A stretch of 19,605 nt of DNA from an uncultured Flavobacterium sp. (GTDB lineage Bacteria > Bacteroidota > Bacteroidia > Flavobacteriales > Flavobacteriaceae). The notes under the pieces are model-generated. The model saw only the letters and a list, made by a program, of their open reading frames with translations. It had not been told where the DNA came from and made no database searches. Positions within the stretch are counted from its first letter, which is position 1, and the number at the start of each line of letters is the position of its first letter. This document shows, one piece after another, positions 6,632 through 13,937 of this stretch. The stretch is from contig CAKUAD010000025.1 of NCBI GenBank assembly GCA_934636265.1, positions 1 through 19,605 of the forward strand. Direction: 5' to 3'. The position numbers and the translations under genes were made by a program.

Positions 6632-8092
6632 ATGAGTGATATCCGAAACCTGGAGCCAAAAGCGCTCTGGAACAAATTTGCCGACCTGAACGCCGTGCCG
6701 CGGCCGTCAAAAAAAGAAGAAAAAGTAATCGAGTTCATGAAGTCATTTGGCCAAAATCTGGGCCTAGAGACTTTTGAAGACGAAATCCGAAACGTGATCA
6801 TCCGCAAGCCGGCCACACCGGGAATGGAAAACCGCAAGCCCATTGTGATGCAGGCCCACCTGGACATGGTGCACCAAAAAAACAACGACACTGAATTTGA
6901 CTTTGATACACAGGGAATCGATATGTATGTCGATGGCGACTGGGTTAGGGCGCGCGGGACCACTTTAGGCGCCGACAACGGCCTTGGCGTGGCCACCATC
7001 ATGGCAATTCTGGAAAGCACCGACATTCCGCATCCGGCCATTGAAGCGCTTTTTACGGTTGATGAAGAAACCGGGATGACGGGCGCACTCAACCTTAAGG
7101 GCGGAATCCTTCAGGGTGAAATTCTGCTCAACCTGGATACTGAAGAGGACGACGAAATCGACATCGGATGCGCGGGTGGCGTAGATGTTACGGCGACCCG
7201 TAATTATAATGAAGAAGACGTGCCGGAAGGTTCAAGCGGCTATATCATCACCGTGAAAGGTTTAAATGGCGGTCATTCGGGCATGCAGATTCACGAAGGA
7301 TTGGGTAACGCCAATAAAATCATGAACCGCCTGTTGTTTGACGGATTCGAGAATTTTGGCCTGCAGATCAGCGAGATTACCGGCGGAAGCCTGCGCAATG
7401 CCATCCCGCGTGAAAGTGTGGCCAAAGTGATCATCGCCTCTATGTACGACGAGGCTTTTGTGTTTGACATGCAGGAAATCATCGGCGACATCAAGGCCGA
7501 ATACAAAACCACCGAACCCAACCTGACCATCGAGATCACAAAGTCAAGCCTGCCGCAAAATGTAATGGATCTGGGCGTGCAGGAAGGAATTCTCAGGGCG
7601 ATTTATGCGGCGCACAACGGCGTTTACCGGATGAGTGCCGATATGCCTGATCTGGTCGAGACGTCCAACAACATCGCAAAAGTGCGGATTGGCGGCGGAA
7701 ACATCGAGGTGGCCTGCCTGACGCGGTCGTCGGTTGAATCGTCAAAGTTTGATTTGGCCAATGCGCTGCGATCGGCGTTTGAACTTACGGGATGCGAGGT
7801 GGAATTCTCCGGATCCTATCCCGGATGGACGCCAAACGTCAACTCTGAAATCCTTAAGGTTCTGGTAGACATCTACCAAAAGCAGAACGGATCTGAGCCG
7901 CGGGTTGTAGCTTGTCACGCCGGGCTGGAGTGCGGCATTCTTGGAACGAATTATCCCAAGATGGACATGATCTCATTTGGTCCGACGATTCTGGGCGCAC
8001 ACTCACCGGATGAACGCGCCAGCATCTCATCGGCACAAAAATACTGGAAGTTTGTGCTGGAAGTTCTGAGCAACATTCCGCAAAAAACATAA
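6632..8092 (+). CDS. pepD: aminoacyl-histidine dipeptidase (PepD, M20C)
   Basis: A 486-residue cytosolic dipeptidase of family M20C, the full family length (E. coli PepD is about 485). It is a two-zinc enzyme cleaving a broad range of dipeptides, including carnosine-like Xaa-His. The metal and catalytic residues are in place: H76 and D78 in MQAHLDMVHQ, D115 in LGADNGLGV, E145/E146 in TVDEETGMTGA, D169 in LLNLDTEEDDE, and the late His of FGPTILGAHSPDERAS. The middle segment GLNGGHSGMQIHEGLGNA is the start of the lid domain. No signal peptide is present. It has its own promoter (TAACTTTG, 6607) and ends at a bidirectional hairpin shared with the convergent TonB-dependent receptor gene. Confidence 0.95.
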   Translation: MSDIRNLEPKALWNKFADLNAVPRPSKKEEKVIEFMKSFGQNLGLETFEDEIRNVIIRKPATPGMENRKPIVMQAHLDMVHQKNNDTEFDFDTQGIDMYVDGDWVRARGTTLGADNGLGVATIMAILESTDIPHPAIEALFTVDEETGMTGALNLKGGILQGEILLNLDTEEDDEIDIGCAGGVDVTATRNYNEEDVPEGSSGYIITVKGLNGGHSGMQIHEGLGNANKIMNRLLFDGFENFGLQISEITGGSLRNAIPRESVAKVIIASMYDEAFVFDMQEIIGDIKAEYKTTEPNLTIEITKSSLPQNVMDLGVQEGILRAIYAAHNGVYRMSADMPDLVETSNNIAKVRIGGGNIEVACLTRSSVESSKFDLANALRSAFELTGCEVEFSGSYPGWTPNVNSEILKVLVDIYQKQNGSEPRVVACHAGLECGILGTNYPKMDMISFGPTILGAHSPDERASISSAQKYWKFVLEVLSNIPQKT

Positions 8093-8093
8093 C

Positions 8094-8130
8094 AAAAAAG
8101 GCTGCCTCCCGGTAGCCTTTTCTTTTTTTT
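8094..8130. terminator. bidirectional terminator between pepD and the receptor gene
   Basis: The stem GGCTGCC (8100-8106) / GGTAGCC (8111-8117) has loop TCCC, a run of As before it and a long T-run after it. It can therefore stop transcription from both convergent genes. It begins right after the pepD stop and ends just before the receptor stop codon at 8132. Confidence 0.85.
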
Positions 8131-8131
8131 G

Positions 8132-10318
8132 TTATTGAAACCTGTAGGTCAGGTTGGCCAGGAACTGCGTTGGGGCCATCGGGTTTACGCTGTAGTTTTC
8201 GTGCACCACATAATTGAGCGTGTTGGTGAGGTTTGAAACCTTGCACAAAATCGAGAACTTTTTCCAGGCGTATCCGGCCGAAAGGTCCAGTGTCACGTAG
8301 CCGTCCAGCGGAACCTCGCGGTCATTCACCGTAACGGCACCGCTTGTGGGATTCACTACAATATTGTTGTTCCATCCGCCCAAGCGATCCCCAATGTAAT
8401 TGGCCAGGGCGCCAACCTGAAGGCCTTTTAATTTTCCTTGCTGCAGCGTATAGAAAAAGCTTGCGTTGGCCGTGTGGGCAGGTGTCCGGACAACGCGATC
8501 ACCCTCTATAAAACTGCCGTTGGTTTTGGCGGTTTTGGTGTAGCGCATGTCGTTGTAGCTGTAACCGGCGGCAATGTTAAGTCCGTCCAGGGGCGATCCC
8601 ATGATGTCGATTTCGACGCCGTTGCTGGTGGTTTCGCCACTCAAAACGCGGATGTTGGTATCGGTGTTGGGCGTTCCGTCGGCGCGGAATTCAGCCGTTT
8701 GCGACAGGTTGCTGTTGACAATCCGGTAGACCGTCAAGTTGGTGGTCAGGCGTCCAGCGTACCATTCCTTTTTGATACCAGCTTCAACTTGATCGATCAA
8801 TGAAGCTTCAAGCGGCTCGCCATCAACGGTCACTCCGCTGTTGGGCGTAAAGGAATTGGCGTAGCTGGTAAATAATGACAGAGAGTTGGTGGGTTGGAAT
8901 ACCAGTCCAACTTTTGGCGTAAAAGCTTTGTCGATCCTTTTGGTGCCGGGAGCCGAGGTATTATCCGCAATATTGTATGTAGTAGGCGACGCTTCCTGCC
9001 AGGACCAGCGCAATCCGGCCAGAACCTTCCACTTTTCAGTAAATGAAATCAAGTCCTGAAAGTAAATGCCAAAGCGATCAGTATCCGTCTTGACGATTCG
9101 CGTCAGGTTGCCACTTGGAATTCCGGTCCCTTGGTCAAAATTGTCAAAATCAAAGATATTGCCTGAACCGTAAGTGTTGGGACTAAAAGAATAGGTATAA
9201 GCCTCGGTAAATGAATTTTCATAGTCCACGCCGGTAAAAATCTGATGGCGGATGCTTCCAGTTTTAAAGATTCCCTGTAGGCTCAACTGCTGACCAAGAA
9301 TCTGTTCGGTGTTTTTAACCTGCGCAAGCGGACGGCTCCAGTCACCGTTGGCCGCGGGCTGGATGCGTTCGGTTCCTTTCCAGCGACGGTCAAAATCCTG
9401 GAACGAGCTGTTGAAGTTGATTTTCCAGTTGCTGTTGAACTCATGGTCGAGCAAAAGCGAAACGCTTGATTGTACCGTGTTACCGTTTGACCAGCGCGCG
9501 CCCAAATAAAGGTTTCGCGGCAAATCGATGATTTCTTTTCCTATGATGGCCGTTCCAAAATCAGGCGTCCAGTCGGCGTTTAGATAATCCGCCTGCAGCA
9601 CCAGGTTGGTTTTGGGCGACATTTTAAACGCAAGCGATGGGTTGACGTAGAGGCGTTCGTTTTTGACCACATCGCGGAAGCTTTCAGAATTTTCATATGA
9701 TCCAGCAAAACGGTAGGCGATAGAGGAGGATAACGGCCCGTATACATCTACTGACGGACGGTAAAAAGAATAGCTACCGGCCTGCATGGAAATTTCCCCG
9801 CCGCGCGTAAATTTAGGCGTTTTGGTCACCATGTTCAGGATGCCACCCGGAGCGACGTTCCCGTAAAGCAGGGCGGCGCTTCCCTTGAGGACTTCCACGC
9901 GCTCAAGCGATGAAACTTCAGGCATGGATCCGCTGTTCATCCGGAAACCGTTTTTAAACATGTTGTTGGCCGACATGTCGTAACCGCGAGAAAAAAGCGA
10001 TTCCTGCGCACCACCCCGGGCCGAGGAAACATAAACTCCGTTGGCATTTTTTACCACTTCACTCAGGCGTACGATTTGCTGTTGGCTGATAAGATCGGAC
10101 GAGAAAACCTGGATGCTTTGCGGCAAGTCCAGCGGCTTGATGGCTGCCCTGGCTACCTGCGGCGGCCGGCTGGGCTGCGTGATGACAATTTCCTGGAGTT
10201 GGCCACCTGCCTTTTTAAGGGTATCGTTGTAAAATTCGGCGTAAGGGTCTTGATCGGCGGAGGTTTGGGCATACGAACCGCATGAAAGGCAGAGCGCTAC
10301 CACGATTGAACGTGTCAT
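8132..10318 (-). CDS. TonB-dependent siderophore receptor
   Basis: A 728-residue outer-membrane receptor of the FhuA/FoxA-like siderophore class. A short signal peptide (MTRSIVVALCLSCGSYA, cleavage near Gln18) is followed by a TonB-box-like EIVIT (43-47). The plug domain, about 60-170, includes LPQSIQVFSSDLI, FSRGYDMSANNMFKNG, LERVEVLKGSAALLYG and APGGILNMVTKTP. The remainder is the 22-strand barrel, ending in LTYRFQ with the Phe near the C-terminus expected by the BAM machinery. It imports ferric siderophores using the proton-motive force through TonB-ExbBD. The ligand cannot be read, and no siderophore genes adjoin. The promoter and its flanking repeats suggest iron control. Confidence 0.93.
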   Translation of the reverse strand: MTRSIVVALCLSCGSYAQTSADQDPYAEFYNDTLKKAGGQLQEIVITQPSRPPQVARAAIKPLDLPQSIQVFSSDLISQQQIVRLSEVVKNANGVYVSSARGGAQESLFSRGYDMSANNMFKNGFRMNSGSMPEVSSLERVEVLKGSAALLYGNVAPGGILNMVTKTPKFTRGGEISMQAGSYSFYRPSVDVYGPLSSSIAYRFAGSYENSESFRDVVKNERLYVNPSLAFKMSPKTNLVLQADYLNADWTPDFGTAIIGKEIIDLPRNLYLGARWSNGNTVQSSVSLLLDHEFNSNWKINFNSSFQDFDRRWKGTERIQPAANGDWSRPLAQVKNTEQILGQQLSLQGIFKTGSIRHQIFTGVDYENSFTEAYTYSFSPNTYGSGNIFDFDNFDQGTGIPSGNLTRIVKTDTDRFGIYFQDLISFTEKWKVLAGLRWSWQEASPTTYNIADNTSAPGTKRIDKAFTPKVGLVFQPTNSLSLFTSYANSFTPNSGVTVDGEPLEASLIDQVEAGIKKEWYAGRLTTNLTVYRIVNSNLSQTAEFRADGTPNTDTNIRVLSGETTSNGVEIDIMGSPLDGLNIAAGYSYNDMRYTKTAKTNGSFIEGDRVVRTPAHTANASFFYTLQQGKLKGLQVGALANYIGDRLGGWNNNIVVNPTSGAVTVNDREVPLDGYVTLDLSAGYAWKKFSILCKVSNLTNTLNYVVHENYSVNPMAPTQFLANLTYRFQ

Positions 10319-10341
10319 TTATTTAGAATAATTAAAAATAA
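10318..10341. promoter_or_regulatory. proximal operator-like repeat at the receptor promoter
   Basis: TTTATTTAGAATAA at 10318-10331 is identical to a second copy at 10379-10392. Together with the following bases it forms an imperfect 9-5-9 dyad (TTATTTAGA, ATAAT, TAAAAATAA; 7 of 9 arm positions pair). It lies between the transcription start and the ATG. The AT-rich dyad upstream of an iron-uptake gene suggests a Fur-type operator, which is an inference. Confidence 0.5.
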
Positions 10342-10346
10342 TGACG

Positions 10347-10378
10347 CAAAAGTAATATCACCAATCTGACTTAGCAAA
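10347..10378 (-). promoter_or_regulatory. promoter of the siderophore receptor gene
   Basis: On the minus strand, TTTG (10375-10378), exactly 20 nt of spacer, then TACTTTTG (10347-10354). This is a full match to the Bacteroidetes TTTG / TAnnTTTG promoter, and the leader to the ATG at 10318 is about 20-25 nt. Confidence 0.8.
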
Positions 10379-10402
10379 TTTATTTAGAATAAATCTTAAT
10401 AA
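10379..10402. promoter_or_regulatory. distal operator-like repeat at the receptor promoter
   Basis: This is the second copy of TTTATTTAGAATAA, directly abutting the -33 element. Here the 9-5-9 dyad is better: TTATTTAGA (10380-10388), ATAAA, TCTTAATAA (10394-10402), with 8 of 9 arm positions pairing. With the proximal copy it brackets the whole promoter. Confidence 0.5.
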
Positions 10403-10450
10403 TAAATCAAAGCCTATTGTTTATCAGGAAGTTTCGGCGAATTATTTTCT

Positions 10451-10627
10451 TTATGGCGTCACCAAGCAGATTACGAATTCCGTTTTGCCCCCGCGCGGAA
10501 CGTAATTAAGGTAGCCGCCATGGGCTTCGACAATGTTTTTAGACAGCGTCAGGCCAATGCCCGCACCGTCTTTGCGCGTGGTAAAGAATGGCAGGAAAAT
10601 CTTGTCGCGGATTTTACCGTCCTTAAA
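10451..10627 (-). pseudogene. histidine kinase C-terminal remnant (HATPase_c)
   Basis: The minus strand encodes the last 58 residues of a sensor histidine kinase: KIRDKIFLPFFTTRKDGAGI, then GLTLSKNIVEAHGGYL, then PRGGKTEFVI and a TAA stop. These are the F box (IFLPFFTTR) and the G2 box (GAGIGL) of the ATP-binding domain. The reading frame is closed by a TAG directly upstream of the first codon shown, and no start, dimerisation domain or N/G1 boxes precede it. It is therefore a fragment left by a deletion. A 10-bp direct repeat (ACCGTCCTTA at 10616 and 10634) lies exactly at the break. Confidence 0.8.
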
Positions 10628-10791
10628 CTAAACACCGTCCTTAGAAGTGCTCTAAAAGCTAAGCTGAACGGCTGTTTGATGGAGTGTTGATTTCGACAAA
10701 TTAAATTGATACGGGCAAAAGTCCGGTGGACGGCATTTTATGTAAAATCCCTACCGCAATTTCCATTTCACAAAATCAAGCTAACCGCCAA
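10628..10791. other. intergenic stretch with no recognised gene
   Basis: Between the kinase remnant and the DUF6265 lipoprotein gene I see no convincing coding region on either strand, no hairpin with a T-run and no promoter. It may be debris from the deletion that removed the rest of the kinase gene. Confidence 0.4.
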
Positions 10792-11259
10792 CTACTTCTT
10801 CTTAAACGAAAACACCTCCTCGGCTGCCTTTCCCTGCTGGGTGCCGGAAATGGTGGCGACGATGGAGTCTTGGGTGATGCGGCGGTAGCGGATGACGCGC
10901 GGGTAATCGTGTTTTGGGTTTTCAAATACAAGCAAGCTGTCGGTTTGGCTGGTGAGGGCAAAGGCTACGGCTGATCCATCGTTTTGGTCAGGGACGGTTA
11001 CGATATACTGCAGGATTCCGTCGACTTCCTTAAGGCTGACCTGTTCGCGGAAGAGCGTGTCCTTTCCTTTAAAAAAGTAAGCTTCGCCGTGAAGGACACT
11101 GTCGTTTGCCTTTGTCCACGTCTCCTGAAGGATGCCTTGAGCTGACGTGTCGGCCCAATGACCGATCAGCCACGAGGCCTTTTCTACCGCGTAGGATTTG
11201 TGTTCCTTTTTGGATTGGCAGGACGCCACAACCAGCGCCAGGATCATCAGGTAACGCAT
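10792..11259 (-). CDS. DUF6265 family lipoprotein
   Basis: A 155-residue lipoprotein. The signal sequence MRYLMILALVVASC ends in a lipobox (VASC, Cys14), so the mature protein is lipid-anchored. The body shows the DUF6265 pattern: WLIGHWADT, then ETWTKANDSVLHGEAYFFKG, then LVFENPKHDYPRVIRYRRI and a final beta strand with EVFSFKK. The fold is probably a small lipocalin-like barrel, and the ligand is unknown. An in-frame ATG at 11289 would add ten residues and overlaps the upstream stop (ATGA). I chose 11259 because it places the signal peptide correctly and lies 11 nt after a -7-like TATCTTTA (11271-11278, minus strand). Confidence 0.8.
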   Translation of the reverse strand: MRYLMILALVVASCQSKKEHKSYAVEKASWLIGHWADTSAQGILQETWTKANDSVLHGEAYFFKGKDTLFREQVSLKEVDGILQYIVTVPDQNDGSAVAFALTSQTDSLLVFENPKHDYPRVIRYRRITQDSIVATISGTQQGKAAEEVFSFKKK

Positions 11260-11285
11260 ACTTTTTTTGGTAAAGATAGCAAAAC

Positions 11286-11444
11286 TCATCGTTTTCGGTC
11301 GGTGGGTTCATCTTCCTCCTCGTTGGATGGCGCGTCGCGGTTAAGGAAATCCTCGTATGATTTGCGGTCCGGCAGGTTGCGCCTGACCATCCAGACAATC
11401 AACAGAACGAGGGCAATGGCAAAGGCCATGAGAATATAGGCCAT
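11286..11444 (-). CDS. 52-residue single-pass membrane protein
   Basis: A small open frame with one N-terminal transmembrane helix (MAYILMAFAIALVLLIVWMV), then RRNLPDRKSYEDFLNRDAP and an acidic tail (SNEEEDEPTDRKR). A positive residue cluster right after the helix predicts a cytoplasmic C-terminus. The orderly layout, clean composition and ATGA overlap with the extended start of the DUF6265 gene argue that it is a real gene. I do not recognise the family; it superficially resembles other tiny respiratory-complex or division accessory proteins, but there is no evidence for either. Confidence 0.65.
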   Translation of the reverse strand: MAYILMAFAIALVLLIVWMVRRNLPDRKSYEDFLNRDAPSNEEEDEPTDRKR

Positions 11445-11496
11445 GATTTTTTACCTAAAAATATGGATATTTTACAACCTGCGGATTATCAAATCG

Positions 11497-11955
11497 TTAA
11501 GTCGGTTTTAAAAAGTCAAACGCACCATGTCTCAAATTGATGCCGTGTTCCATCCAAGCCTTAAGGCACGCCAGGAAATTGGCCCACCCCTCGGTGTTGC
11601 CGGCCAGCCACTTTAGCCCTTGTTCGTCGCACGGCATTGCGCCTTCGGTCACGGTTATGAGGGTCCCGTTGTCAAAAGGCTCAAAGCGGATGCTGACCTT
11701 GGTTTCGCGCTCGCCGTTTTGCCAGGTAAAAGAAATCCTTTCATTTTTGCAAACCTCGTTGATGCGTATCGTACCGGTCTCATCAAATTCAGGCCATTTC
11801 CAGAGGAGCGTGGCACCGGGCGTTATCCCATCGCTGCTGCTTTCCAAAAAAAATGGCGTCAGGCCGTCCCTTTGAACGATGGCGGCAAAAATTTCGGCAA
11901 CCGGCTTTTGGATGCCGATCTTGCAGGTAATCAACAGATCTTTTGCGGTGTCCAT
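11497..11955 (-). CDS. AHSA1-type SRPBCC domain protein
   Basis: A 152-residue START/Bet v1-like protein of the Aha1 C-terminal (AHSA1) group, forming a hydrophobic ligand-binding groove. Typical signs are the N-terminal strand and helix (KIGIQKPVAEIFAAIV), GATLLWKWPEFDETGTI in the middle, SFTWQNGERETKVSIRFEPF with alternating strands, and the long C-terminal helix GWANFLACLKAWMEHGINL. No signal peptide is present, so it is cytoplasmic. No ligand or partner can be named. A perfect -7 box TATATTTG (minus strand, 11971-11978) lies 15 nt upstream of the ATG, supporting this start and an independent transcript divergent from prfA. Confidence 0.88.
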   Translation of the reverse strand: MDTAKDLLITCKIGIQKPVAEIFAAIVQRDGLTPFFLESSSDGITPGATLLWKWPEFDETGTIRINEVCKNERISFTWQNGERETKVSIRFEPFDNGTLITVTEGAMPCDEQGLKWLAGNTEGWANFLACLKAWMEHGINLRHGAFDFLKPT

Positions 11956-11970
11956 GGTAAATATTTAACT

Positions 11971-11978
11971 CAAATATA
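11971..11978 (-). promoter_or_regulatory. -7 promoter box of the AHSA1 gene
   Basis: The minus strand reads TATATTTG, a perfect TAnnTTTG, 15 nt before the ATG. No clear -33 TTTG lies at 19-21 nt. Confidence 0.45.
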
Positions 11979-12000
11979 GCGATTGGTCCCGTGAAGGCAC

Positions 12001-12031
12001 GTTGCGACGGCCACAAAATTTTGTACTTTTG
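12001..12031 (+). promoter_or_regulatory. prfA promoter
   Basis: GTTG (12001-12004), a 19-nt spacer and a perfect TACTTTTG (12024-12031), 18 nt before the ATG at 12050. It shows that in-frame upstream starts such as the TTG at 12002 lie before the transcription start. Confidence 0.75.
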
Positions 12032-12049
12032 CGCTCCAATTATTACCGT

Positions 12050-13126
12050 ATGATCGACAGATTGCAATATGTAAAACAGCGTTTTGACGAAGTGTCTGAC
12101 CTGATTATCCAGCCCGATGTCATTGCCGACCAAAAACGGTGGGTGGCACTCAACAAGGAGTACAAGGATTTAAAGGCCATGGTCGACAAGCGCGAGGAAT
12201 ACATCAACCTAACGGGCAACATTGCCGAGGCTAAGGAAATCATTGCCGACGGCGGCGATCCGGAAATGGTGGAAATGGCCAAAATGCAGCTTGACGAGGC
12301 CAGCGCCCGACTGCCGCAACTGGAAGAGGAAATCAAGTTTATGCTGATCCCAAAAGATCCGGAAGACGCCAAGAACGTCATGGTCGAGATCCGCGCCGGT
12401 ACCGGTGGCGATGAGGCCTCGATTTTTGCCGGCGATTTGTACCGGATGTACACCAAATACTGCGAGAGCCGCGGCTGGAGAACATCAGTCGTGGATATGA
12501 ACGAAGGGACTGCAGGCGGATTCAAGGAAATTATCTTTGAAGTTACCGGCGAGGACGTTTACGGAACACTCAAGTTTGAAGCCGGTGTTCACCGTGTGCA
12601 GCGCGTTCCGCAAACTGAGACCCAGGGCCGCGTACACACTTCGGCGGCTACCGTCATGGTGTTGCCTGAGGCCGAAGAATTTGACGTTCACATCGATATG
12701 AACGATGTCCGAATCGACTTGTTCTGTTCATCAGGACCCGGCGGGCAATCGGTCAACACTACCAAATCGGCCGTGCGCATGACCCACATCCCAACAGGAC
12801 TTGTCGCGCAGTGTCAGGACGAGAAATCCCAGCACAAAAACAAGGATAAAGCCCTGGCCGTACTCAGATCGCGTCTGTATGAAATGGAACTGGCCAAAAA
12901 ACAGGAAGAAGACGCCGCCAAGCGCTCATCGCAGGTTTCCAGCGGCGACCGTTCGGCCAAGATCCGGACTTACAACTACCCGCAAGGCCGCGTGACCGAC
13001 CACCGCATCAACATGAACATCTATGACCTGCCTAACTTTATGAACGGCGACATCCAGAAAATGATCGACGAGATCCAGTTAGTGAATAATACCGAGAAGC
13101 TCAAGGAAGCGAGTGAGGTGATTTAA
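12050..13126 (+). CDS. prfA: peptide chain release factor 1
   Basis: A 358-residue class I release factor, the usual RF1 length from this start. It recognises UAA and UAG in the ribosomal A site and triggers peptide release. The codon-reading tripeptide PxT is PQT (187-189, in [19 protein letters not shown]), which marks RF1 rather than RF2 (SPF). The catalytic GGQ is at 231-233 in [17 protein letters not shown]. The N-terminal helical domain, the [18 protein letters not shown] segment and the C-terminal [17 protein letters not shown] are all standard. The ATG at 12050 is chosen over upstream in-frame codons because the promoter -7 box lies between them. It is monocistronic, with a terminator about 95 nt downstream. 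Confidence 0.97.
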   Translation: MIDRLQYVKQRFDEVSDLIIQPDVIADQKRWVALNKEYKDLKAMVDKREEYINLTGNIAEAKEIIADGGDPEMVEMAKMQLDEASARLPQLEEEIKFMLIPKDPEDAKNVMVEIRAGTGGDEASIFAGDLYRMYTKYCESRGWRTSVVDMNEGTAGGFKEIIFEVTGEDVYGTLKFEAGVHRVQRVPQTETQGRVHTSAATVMVLPEAEEFDVHIDMNDVRIDLFCSSGPGGQSVNTTKSAVRMTHIPTGLVAQCQDEKSQHKNKDKALAVLRSRLYEMELAKKQEEDAAKRSSQVSSGDRSAKIRTYNYPQGRVTDHRINMNIYDLPNFMNGDIQKMIDEIQLVNNTEKLKEASEVI

Positions 13127-13220
13127 AGGCAAAGCCGACGGGAAGGAGCGACGCGGATTAAAAATTTGAAAATGATCCTCTTAGGAATGAATGGGTTAGA
13201 ATCACCAGATTAAGATAATG

Positions 13221-13250
13221 AAGACAGGGCGGGAGTTCTGTCTTTTTTTT
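13221..13250 (+). terminator. terminator after prfA
   Basis: AAGACAG (13221-13227) pairs perfectly with CTGTCTT (13238-13244) around a 10-nt loop, and a run of Ts continues to 13250. Confidence 0.8.
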
Positions 13251-13355
13251 GTCGCGGGAGCAAGGCGGCTCACCCCGGCGTCTTTAATCCCGAATTCTAA
13301 AATCCGAAAATTCAACGCCCGTAGTGCGCGGGACAGCCATCGACTGGCAACCATC

Positions 13356-13388
13356 AAAAAAAACGCAGGTCTCTCAACCTGCGCTTTT
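13356..13388 (-). terminator. terminator of the 138-residue coiled-coil gene
   Basis: A perfect 7-bp stem CGCAGGT (13364-13370) / ACCTGCG (13377-13383) with a 6-nt loop. On the minus strand it is followed by eight Ts (13356-13363). It sits just downstream of the stop at 13407. CTTTT on the plus side gives weak activity that way too. Confidence 0.8.
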
Positions 13389-13406
13389 CGTTCTTAGGGA
13401 AGTATC

Positions 13407-13823
13407 TTAGCCTTCCAGGGTGTCTTTGCGGGCCTGAACCGCAGCGATGAATTCGTCAACTTCTTCGAGTTGTTGGATCACCAATCCCAGGTCCATTTCT
13501 TTTTCGAGCAAGGCCACGGTACCGTAAGCTTCGCGTCGATTTTCGAGCAGGAATTTTTTGTATTCCAGCCTGACCTTTTTTTCAATCGCATCTTCCTTTG
13601 TAGGCCCTTCAGGCAAAGCCGGGATGATGGTCTCGAGCGCGGCCAGTTCAGCAAGCACGCCTTGCAGTGCGACATCCAGCTCCTGTGCGTTCTCGGCATA
13701 GCGAACTGTTAAACGTTCTTCTGAAAGCTTTTTGAAGTTCAAATCAGCTTTCTCTCTTGCGGCCCAGTTTAAAAGGGCTTCGCAGTCGGCAACCTGTGTC
13801 AGGTTTAAAACAGAATAATTCAT
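13407..13823 (-). CDS. hypothetical helical protein, likely coiled coil
   Basis: A 138-residue acidic protein with almost no Gly or aromatic residues and long helical stretches rich in Leu, Glu, Ala and Lys (for example LDVALQGVLAELAALETII, KKFLLENRREAYGTVALLEK and LVIQQLEEVDEFIAAVQARK). Heptad-like spacing suggests an antiparallel helical hairpin or a coiled coil. There is no signal peptide and no membrane segment. I do not recognise the family and propose no function. Codon use and GC resemble the chromosomal genes rather than the adjoining IS region, and it has a strong terminator of its own. Its upstream region ends at the IS982 copy 94 nt away. Confidence 0.75.
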   Translation of the reverse strand: MNYSVLNLTQVADCEALLNWAAREKADLNFKKLSEERLTVRYAENAQELDVALQGVLAELAALETIIPALPEGPTKEDAIEKKVRLEYKKFLLENRREAYGTVALLEKEMDLGLVIQQLEEVDEFIAAVQARKDTLEG

Positions 13824-13916
13824 GATAAAAAAATTTAATTGGTTACTGTTTTGCCGATTTTCGAATTTTGTGCCTTAACTTTTGACAATCCGTCATTTTA
13901 AATGTTAATTAACTAA

Positions 13917-13937
13917 ACCCGTTGTGCGGTTTAATTT
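13917..13937 (+). repeat. left terminal inverted repeat, IS982 copy 1
   Basis: Begins ACCCGTTGTGCGG and continues TTTAATTT. It matches the right end at 20 of 21 positions; the single difference (A for G) creates the transposase stop codon. Confidence 0.9.

Noticed and set aside
10792..11398. Other-frame ORFs over the lipoprotein and 52-residue genes, and similar shadows inside the TonB receptor, pepD and prfA
   Set aside because: They lack family motifs, signal logic and promoters, and lie opposite or out of frame with recognisable genes.
12002..12049. In-frame extension of prfA starting at a TTG at 12002
   Set aside because: The promoter -7 box (12024-12031) lies inside it, and the ATG at 12050 gives the usual RF1 length of 358 residues.
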